From NCBI GenBank assembly GCA_035236585.1, contig CP141135.1, positions 4,312,001 through 4,376,000 of the forward strand: a stretch of 64,000 nt of DNA. The letters are read 5' to 3'. Position numbers and translations under genes: made by a program. The stretch is from Warburgia ugandensis (taxonomy: Eukaryota > Streptophyta > Magnoliopsida > Canellales > Canellaceae). The notes under the pieces are model-generated. The model was not told the DNA's origin. It saw only the letters and a program-made list of their open reading frames with translations, and searched no databases. Of the stretch, positions 12,420 through 22,269 are shown piece after piece. Position 1 is the first letter of the stretch. Each line of letters starts with the position of its first letter.

Positions 12420-14060
12420 AAGGGTACTAGTCAAAGATGGCGAGATCAAACAAACGTAAGAAAGTTATTTTTAAAAATTGCTAAATGACAATTGCTTTGA
12501 GAATATAGGGAATGAAAGTATTGTAAACCTAAATAACATTGGACATTATAGACATGACTATAGAATTAGAATACCTAAAGTGAAAGAGGCTTTGAAAAAG
12601 ACAAAAATCAAGAAAGGCCCTAAGACCCGATGACATACTAACAAAGGTTTGGAAGCATACGACAGTTACAAGAGTAGTTTGGTTGACAAAATTGTTTAAC
12701 AAGATTATAAAATCAAAGAAAATGCCAAATGAATGAACGAAGAGCTCTATTGTTCCAATTTATAAGAATAAAGAAAACATACAGAGTTATGCTAATTATT
12801 AAGAGATCAAACTTATGAGCCACATTATTAAACTTTTTAAAAGAGTGTTTGAGAAGAGGCTACGGCATAAGACAAGGATATCATAGAACCAATTTGGTTT
12901 CATGCCTGGGAGGTTTACTATGAAAACTATTTTCTTATTAAGACAATTGATCTAGAAATATAAGAAGAGAAGGAAGGACCTCCACATGATCTTTATTGAC
13001 TTAAAGAAAGCTTATGATAAGGTCCCTCAAGAGTTAATATAAATGTTGGGTGAGAAAGGGACTTCGCAAGGGCATATAAATATGGTTAAAAGATGTGTAT
13101 GAGGGACTAGTGACAAATATTAAGACCACTAGCGAAGAGACTGGTGATTTTCCTATCACTGTAACATTTTACCAAGGATCAACATTGAGCTCATACCTTT
13201 TCACGTTAATTATTGATGAGTTAACAAAGTATATGCATGAGGAGATTCCATAATGCATACTATTTGTAGATGATATAGTTTTAATTGATGAGACAAGAGA
13301 GAGCGTAACCACAAAGCTAGAGTTATGGAGAGAAGTATTAAAAACTAAAGGATTTAAAATCAGCAAAACTAAGATATGAAATGCAATTTTAGCAAGGAGA
13401 GGAGCAGGAGTAAAGTACCGGTAGAGATTAATAATTAAGAAGTCCTCGTAGAAGACCACTTTCGATACTTAGGATCGATGATCTATGAGAGTGGAGAGAT
13501 TGAGAGGGAGGTTACCCGGAGAATCCAAGCAAGTTGGAAGAAATGGAGACGCGCATATGGAATTTTGTGTGATCGACGGGTGCCACTTAAAGGGAAATTC
13601 TAAAGAATGGCTATAAGGCCAACCATGTCCTATGGATCAAAGTGTTAGACAATTAAGGAACATCATATTCATAGGATGAGCCTAGCGCAAGTGAAGATGT
13701 TGAAATGGATAAGGAGCATGACAAGAAAAGATATTATTAGAAATGAAAACATTAGAAAAAAATTAAGAGAAGCACCTATAAATAACAAGATGAGAGAGAT
13801 TAGACTTAGATGGTTTAGACATGCCTAATAAAGACCGAAAATGGCTCCTGCTAGAAAGAGTGAGTCAATGCAAGTAGAAAATTCTAAAAGGCAAAGGAAC
13901 GGCCCAAAAAGGCATGGATAGAAGTAGTAAGAAATAATTTTAAAACTTTAAGACTAAATAAAGCCATGATACTTAATAGAGAGAAATGGAGAAACAAGAT
14001 TCATGTAGCCAACACCTAATTGGGATAAGGTCTTGATGATAATGATGATGATGATGATGT
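12420..14060 (+). mobile_element. RTE-clade LINE remnant with reverse transcriptase
   Basis: Conceptual translation across several frames reads as a non-LTR reverse transcriptase. In order it shows SSIVPIYKNKENIQSY near 12745, KLMSHIIKLF, NQFGFMPGR near 12890, HMIFIDLKKAYDKVPQE near 12985, FVDDIVLID near 13260 (catalytic F/Y-x-D-D box), and the C-terminal region ([17 protein letters not shown]-like). Many stops and frameshifts make it inactive. The 3' end is a GAT-rich tail (14034-14060), typical of plant RTE LINEs. The 5' end is unclear; 12420 is approximate. Confidence 0.85.
14034..14060 (+). repeat. (GAT)n microsatellite tail of the RTE LINE
   Basis: GATGATAATGATGATGATG repeats directly follow the element's conserved 3' end (TGGGATAAGGTCTT). 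RTE elements usually end in such short tandem tails rather than poly-A. Confidence 0.85.
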
Positions 14061-15021
14061 AAGAAGCAATGACATGTCATCAGATATATCTACAATCACA
14101 GCAACGACTACAAGCTCCAGAATTATTCGAGCTCAATCTGAATTGAAAAGTTTAGACTCTAAATCAACCACTCAAGGATGTTCTTGTTGGTCACCATGAC
14201 TGGATAATTGTTGCATCCCCATCAAAAGATGACGCTATCTATTCAATCAACCTTGAAGGTACTTACTCAAGGTATGTTTTCTTGATCAAAGTTAGGGCAT
14301 GGCAGGTGAAATTAAACTATTAGGAATGAAATGGGGCGGTATCTCTGTAATCCCCAACATTCTCTAAATATAATCCTGGTCAATGGGGAAAGTGACGACT
14401 CAAACCTGCAACCAAGCATACTTCGAAGAGATGCTGAGTTGTGAGGAAGAAGAAGAAAGAAAGAAACCAACTTCATGAACATGACAGGCCCATTCCAGCA
14501 CCAATGTCTCCATAATGAATCTCTTACCCATGCACATTCTTGAATACACATAAACATTTACGGGAAAATATAGAATACAACGACAATATTTTCTAAAAAA
14601 GGGCAGTGCAGCCAGCGTCTGACTGGTTTAATTTAGTACAAAGAATCAAAACTCTACCTGCACTTCTACATGTCGATTACTTCATTTGATGGAAATAAGT
14701 TGTCATGTATTTATTCAATCCATTTACTCTATCAACTACACGGTATATAATACATTAAGCATTCCTACACATCCAGTTGATTGTAAAGAAGGGCTGATGG
14801 GAACACACCAGTATCAAAATCAATATGTATCCTATACCTGATCATTTGAGAAGAAATGGCACACATTTCTTGCCAGATTAAATTAGTACCCCTAACAGAA
14901 CAAATTTTATCAGCATAATTTATGGGTGACATCCTGCTAATTCATGCTAGCACATCTTTGACATGTACAAGAGATCTTGTTGGCCGTCAAGAAACTGGAT
15001 CTCAGATTAGTTGCTGCTCAT
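14061..15021. other. Intergenic DNA, probable 3' flank of the J-domain gene
   Basis: No gene is supported. A 40-odd-codon open stretch at about 14160-14328 (+) reads VLVGHHDWIIVASPSKDDA and could be a decayed exon, but it has no start or splice context. The part near 15021 should contain the 3' UTR of the minus-strand J-domain gene. Confidence 0.4.
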
Positions 15022-18000
15022 TCAAGCGATAGACAATCTGTCACATAAAGTTTGATATGCCGCACTGCATTGCTTGAATTTCTCCTCCGCATGTACCTGT
15101 TTATTCAACAAGAATTTGACATTTGCTCTGTTTGTTTGAAAAATATAAAACTGGATGATAATAACAAAATAAAGAAAGAAAGTAGCATGAGTTCACTGGT
15201 CCTAAGGCAGAATTTCAAGTATCAAACGAGACCAAATCCAAAGCTAGTACACAACCGAGAAGAAGGCGCCTGACTAGCAAGCGGCAAAGAATAGGAACTA
15301 ACAATAAATCCAACCATGGAAAAAATGCCTGTTCAAATTTTAGCAGGAAAAGAAGCCGGTTAGGAGTAAGCAGATTTTCCATCAGTGTCCGTGAACTATT
15401 CCTTTTTCCTATACAAAAACCTATTGAAGGAAAGGAATGGTGAAACTTCCATGCATATGACCAAAATGCCTGCTTACCAACATTGACAGTTATAGCTATT
15501 TTAGGTCTCTGAATGAAACATTACTCTGATTTACCCTCCCACATGCTCGAATTGACAACTCCTTTAGATCATACGAAAGAAAATGGCAAACAGCATGAGT
15601 ATGCATTCCGATTTAATATGTGTGGTGGATTGATATTCGTGCTTTACTAGTTTTCTTATGCAATTATGTGCTCAAGACTGAATGGTCCTACAGCTTCATG
15701 ACTCAGAGTTCGCCGAATGTTTTACATGGCATTAGGAGAAATTATGGAGTCTTGGAGGTTGGTTAAGTACATAAAGGAAATTAGAGACTGATCTAAACGA
15801 ACGATCTCCTGCTCTAGAATGAGCCTCAGAGCGCAGATGGTATGGCAGACAATAGACAAGGAGATTTAAAGCAACAATTGCTTCACAATACGGTTAAGTG
15901 AATTGTTTCTTGCTTTCCTTTTACATAAGTGTTCCAGAATCTGGATAATTGTAGATGCCCATGAAGCACCTACTTAGAAAGCAATACCATAGCGCAGGTT
16001 TTTGGGGGATATAAGACATTCAGCATGTTCAGCATGTCAAAATAATCCAGTACGTCAAGAATCAAGACAATCAGATTATTCAAACCACTTCTTTTGGCAC
16101 GCCAAAAAATCAGTCGTCATGATTTTTCAACCCAGAGAAATATAGGGTAAAATCATCCAGTGATTCTGAATTTTTCTATGTAAGCTATCTGATCAATTTT
16201 GAAAATGACAGATGGTTTAGATCTTAAAGGAATTACGGGCACGTGTCAATGCCACTGAGTAGGTGCTTCATGGATGCCTATTATTAGCGGAACTGGTATC
16301 TATGTGTGAGTGTAAGTTTGTGCACTTGTATGTTTGGATCAAAAAATTTGCTATCATGGTGAAGCAAAGAAAATCAAAAAGAAAAAAAAAAAAAACACAA
16401 TCAAAATAGTAGCTGATGAAGATACCTTCGAAGAACCTTGATGACGATCTGGATGCCACTTAAGGGCACAGGCTCGGTATCTGAGACATAAAAAATTAAG
16501 CACAAATTCTCCATTAGGTGCCAGTAGGCAGCTAAATGCCAACTAATATCTATAAGAAAGATGATATGGAACAATGTGACAGTCTCCAACGCAATGGAGC
16601 ACAAGGAGAAAGAAAAGTTATGACAACTTACGCGCTCTTAACATCTTGTAGTTTTAGTGGACCAGATGCACTCAATCCAAGAGCCAGGCGGTCAGAAGCT
16701 AAATCTGACTTAGAGCTGTTGTAATCGGTAGAGGTATCATATTCATCCCCTAACCTGGACTTCCAACTCCATGTGGTTCTTTGATTGTTCCAGTTTGAAG
16801 AGTTTCTCCATTGAAAACTATCCTCACTATTGAAAGAACAGTAGAAAAATCGGGCCCCTCCAAATGCAGCTTGGAATATAGTCTCAACTTCTTCATCATC
16901 ACTTATGCAGAATTGGTAACCTTTTCCTGAATGGAAGATAAGTTGTATCACTAACAAACCATGAGAGTGGTGCTGACTAATTAGCTAGAAAAGGTGAAAA
17001 TAAGGCTGATCATTCTCTTGGGCTCTACCCCTTGTCTGAAGCAGTTTTCCATTTTTTTTTCTCCTTTTTGATAATTTCTTGAGACTTCCAATTTATTCTT
17101 CTTAGGCCTGAGAATGTTGATTCCAATATCTTTCATAAACTTTGCCCTTCTTTTCTCTTCGTGTGATACTAAAAGTTCATCCTTTAGAAAATTTACACAT
17201 CTGCCACCATAGGTAACTTATTTCTTTAAGCAAGAGATCAGTTTTCAGCTAGGACCCAGGATATGAGAAGAGAAGTTGATGAACTAAAAGGGATCCCCAG
17301 TATAAATATTTTTGTCCCTATAGAAATACATTCACATATCATTTCTACAAGTAATGCACATTTAAAGAGAAGCACTATGCATGATACACTTTTCCTATTA
17401 AGATATAAGCACAAGATATGTCTGTAAAGAAAAAATGACCACAGAAGAGGGTACACTAACAGGAGATAAAGGATGCTGAAATACATATGAAGTCCTTACT
17501 TCCAGTTCTATAACTTTCCCAGTGAAATTGAGGACGAGACCGATTCTTTTTCTTTCCATTAACCCAGTCCTCCTCTCTGAACCATGATGGGCCCTCATTT
17601 GGTGTCTGGTTATATCCTTCATCACCAGTCTTCCATCCCTGATGATACCTCAGAGAAAGCCCCAGAATTAGAAACCTTCTAAGCTGAAAATACTGCAGGA
17701 ATTTGCAGTAGCATAGGATAACTGAGAGAGTATAATAATGAACCATCAATGTAGTTAAAAGTTGTCAGTAACACCAGTTAATTTGAAATGATATTACCTG
17801 GTTAACCCTCAAATTTTATTATATACAACTAGAAATTGAACAGTTTTCAAGCACAGTGTATCCAAGCACTGAGAAAGAACTGGAAAGACAAAGGGCATGA
17901 CCACAATAACACAACACATTATAAGCTCTATATTTTGGATCCTTCTTTGGCTAATGAATAGAGAATATGTAGGCAGCTCCTCAAATGGGTCCATGATCTC

Positions 18001-21000
18001 GAGTGCTTTGGTAGTCTGATCCAAATTCTTTAGATGCCTCATGTAATAACACATCAAAAAGGTCCTCAACCAAACCAGGGCTAAAAACTGCTCCTCATAA
18101 ACACAAGACCAGTTTTTCTTTTGGTCAGATCCTTCTACCCATTGGTCAGGTAAAATGATTTCATTATCCTTCCCTTCAAAATTCTTACCTCACCTCCAAT
18201 CACAAAGGCTACTTCACTATCTCTGCCTTCAAATTTCTTACCTTACCATCAATCTTAAAGGTCACTAGAACTTCTTTTAGGGTCAATTTTAGTATGCTGG
18301 AGGGATTCATTTAGTCACAACTATCATTGGTTTAAAACAATAAAAGAACCTTATTTCAAGTGGTGACATCTCAAACCCCAGAATTCCCTTTCACATTGGG
18401 CTCACTCGCAATAAAATCTTCAGTTTCCAAAATGATGAACTGCACAACTGAAAATTCACTGTTTCTTTGGTCCATAATTCCAGAAAGTTAATGGTCATTC
18501 TCCAAAAAATTCTCTTTTCCTAGTAATATCATCAATTGTTGAATTATTATAAAAAGGTTGCCCATATTCCAAAGCACACCATAATGGAGAAGGTGATTTT
18601 CAAGTTTTTCCACTTCCTCCAGAAAGTACATTGATTATAAGCAGAAACCCTCTCTTCTTAAGCAGATCATAGTTATTCAACTCCTGCAAGGGCAACCCAA
18701 CAAAGAGAAACCCAGGTACCCTAAAAGGGAAGCCAAAAGAAAAGATAAGGAGTTGAGGAAAAACTCCCTTGAGGATCTAGGGTCCAAAAATCCTCTTATT
18801 CACTGAAAAATGGGTAATTCCATAATTTTCAAAGAGAGAGTAAAGTATAAACATAAAATTAGAAAAACTAATTAGATAATACCAAGTCCTTGTTGTTTCA
18901 GGATTATTCAGGATGGAGTCTAATATAACACTTGTCTCTTGAAAGTCCTAGAAGTAGGAGAATTAAATAGCTCATGGCCGTGAAGCAACTTGAACAATGA
19001 GGAAAGCTGATAAGAACCTGAAATAGGTGCTCTGCATAAGCACCAACATTGCGCAATAATGTCCTTCTGGCTTCCCTCCTCCTAACTCTTTTTGAAAAGT
19101 TATTGAATCTCTGAAAATAAGATGTTCCGGCCACACGAAAAATATACATTAAAACCATGTGACACTTATAGTTTTCATTAATTGCATATGACAAATAAAT
19201 TTATTTTAATAGGAAGAAATGAAAGAGGGGGTTGTTTGAATCCAGGAAATGGTTCTACTGCAAAAAGGCGGATGATGTTAATCACTTGCGTATGTACATG
19301 AATATCAAAAATGGTAAGTTTAGTTTAAGTAAGCTAAAGTTGGCCTCCTTATAGTTGATATACAATCTCATATGCTTTATCAAATTCTCTTGGAATAGGG
19401 CCTTTTTCCAGGTTAATTTTTATAATATCTTATATTACTATTTATAAATATGACCATGCAGAAATAAATAAGGGAAGACTTTCAGGCTGTTCTGGTCAGA
19501 TTTTGCTTGTTGTGGTCTGGCACAGGTTTTCCAGACAAAATATGAGGAAAGTTGTAAAAACCATCTCTTGATATCTCATACAATAGATACAGGATGGTGC
19601 TTACAATGTAACCAGCAGATAACAATTTGGATCATCTTCCTATTGTATGCAAGCATACTTCTAAAGTTAAGGCAATACAGGAGCGGCTACAACTACAGTA
19701 AAAGGTAACACTAATTGAACTCCACAATATAATGAGCAAGTTTCGCCAAAAACTGGCTCATGTTAGATCGTAAAAAAAAAGATAGGATGGTGCTTACAAA
19801 TGGGACCAGCAAATGAACAACTTGGATCATCTCTGTATTGGGTCCAAGTATACTCCAAAGTATGGCAATATAGGAGCCACTGTAATTATTGTAAACAGTA
19901 ACACTAATTGAACTAAATGATATGGTCAGCAAGTTTCACATTTCAAATACCATCTCTTTTTATATAATACATAAGATACAGGGCAGTGCTTACAAATGGG
20001 GACAACAAAAGGAACAATTTGGATTATCACTGTATTAGGTACAAGTGTACTTCTAAGGTTAAGGTAACAAAACAAGGGAGACACTACAGTTATAGTAGCA
20101 TATATTAGCCACTACAACTATAGCCAAAAGATAACAATAATGAATTCAATTACACATCTAAACAGTCCATGTATGAAGAACCCATCTTATATTTTATAAT
20201 TTCTGAAAAAAAAAAATTAGTTCCTTGTAAAATATGAAAGGGATTCACTTAGTCTCTCATTTTTATGTAAAATCTTTCCGCTGCAGATATAAAATACGAG
20301 GGGGCAACTGTAACTTAGAGAAAAATAATTCAATCTCCCAATGGCTCTTATTTGATAAGATGCATATTCACCCTTCACACAGTGAGCATCTCGCAAGAAA
20401 GAAAAGAGCTTGCTGCAAGATGTAGAGAAAATACACTTGAAACAGGTAATATTTTCACATCTTATACTCTTGAGAGAACGAAGGGGAGCCTTGGCACAAT
20501 GATAAAAGTTGTCGTCATGTAACCTTGAGGTCACGGGTTCAAGGCGTGGAATCAGCCTCTTGCAAAATGCAAGGTAAGGCTGCCTACTATAGGTCCTTGT
20601 GGTCCGCGCCTTCCCTGGACCCCGCATAGGGGAAGCTTCGTGCACCGGGGCTGCCATTTTTATGCTCTTGAGAGAACATGTGCTCTAATAAAAGGTATTC
20701 CTCACCTGCCACTTAACCCTTCTTTACATTCGTCACTGACAGAAGCAGATATCCTTTTGGAGGGAGGATAATGACTCCCCTACTTTGATCTCGATATCCT
20801 CCTACAATTGACTAATCTCACAAATACAATGGAAAAATCTTTCCAATGAAGCTTGGTACACCTCAAGCTTGATTTGCAGTGCTTAGAATAATTCAATTTA
20901 TGGGATTATGCTACATTATTCCTTTCTAAATTTTCACCTGCAACTGAATTCTCTCACAAATTCAAGGAAGAAATCTTTCAAATGAAACCTAGTACACCTT

Positions 21001-22234
21001 AGGGACTGATTGGCAGGGTTTGCAATAATCTGGTTTATAGGATTGCATAAGATTAGCTGAGAGAGAACTTCATGCTCATGATTTCTCAATATACTTTGTT
21101 CTGTCACATCTTATATTTCCCAATTTTCTCCATACAGCAGGACTTCTATGTTTCTTGTGTTCTCGTCTAACAATTTTATTTCCAATTTCAACTTCAACAG
21201 AAACCTGGTATGATAACAAATGAATATCACACAGGTGGAGAGCATTCATTTTAATGTAACAAAGACCTGAGGTTGGAAGACTACTTAAAGGGCAGCCCCG
21301 GTGCACGAAGTTCTCGCCTATGCAGGGTCTGGGGAAGGGGCAGACCACAAGGTTAGAAGACTACTTCATAGCAAAAAATTGGAAACTAAAACTTCCAAAT
21401 AGAAAGAAATTTTATTATCATTCAGTAAATGGAAAATAAGAAAGATTCACTCTATGTCTTTTCATTTTTTGAAAATTGTAGAAGATATATTAAATAGAAG
21501 AAATCACAGCAGGGTCAAAGAATTGCCCCAGAAAAAAGACATCAGAATGGCTCCCCTTTTGGCAACTGAATCTGCTACATCATTCGCTGCTCTCAGCTTA
21601 TGCTGAAACAGAAGAGGATACATCTAGTAAGGTCATGGATCTCATCAGTAAAAGAAGTGAATCTCCAAGGACCCAAAGAGGAATTGTGGCCCAGGTAATA
21701 ATGTTAAGAGACCCTTCTAATCACCAAACTCTCGTCAAATTCCAACTAGAATGACTTGATGCCAAGAAGAAGAGTCCAAACCTCTGCTACATTAGTCTTT
21801 CAGACCTATAGGACCTGCATAAGCTTGGAAAACCAAACCATCATGATTCTGACCAACTGTCCGGATACCAGCAAGGCCTGGCTTTCCAGAAGATACCCCC
21901 TAGAACAGCTGGAGAGAACCAATAGGGAGAACAGACCAAGTTGGTTTAGCAATCACTCTATCAACAATGTGGGAATCCCAATTACAATGAACATCAGTAA
22001 CAGAATGACCCAAGGTTTCTTTTTCTAATCAATACTCAGTGATAGGATAGATGCAAAAACCTTTGACAAGTTCTGGTCATGAATTTCTCAAGGCCCTTTC
22101 TGCCCAAGTCGGAAGCACTTGCACCCCTCAACAAGCTCCAGGCGTCCTGGTGGATCTAGGAACACTACAAAAGCTGGAAAAGGGAAAGAGTCCATCTCCG
22201 AATAAAAAGTAGCCACCCGGCAGTGGATAACATA

Positions 22235-22269
<35 letters not shown>

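Noticed and set aside
16354..16604. Overlapping minus-strand ORFs around 16.4-16.6 kb as separate genes
   Set aside because: They are out-of-frame or intron read-through versions of exon 6 of the J-domain gene.
20217..20657. 146-residue minus-strand ORF
   Set aside because: Half of it is the antisense of an Au SINE; similar open readings recur at other SINE copies.
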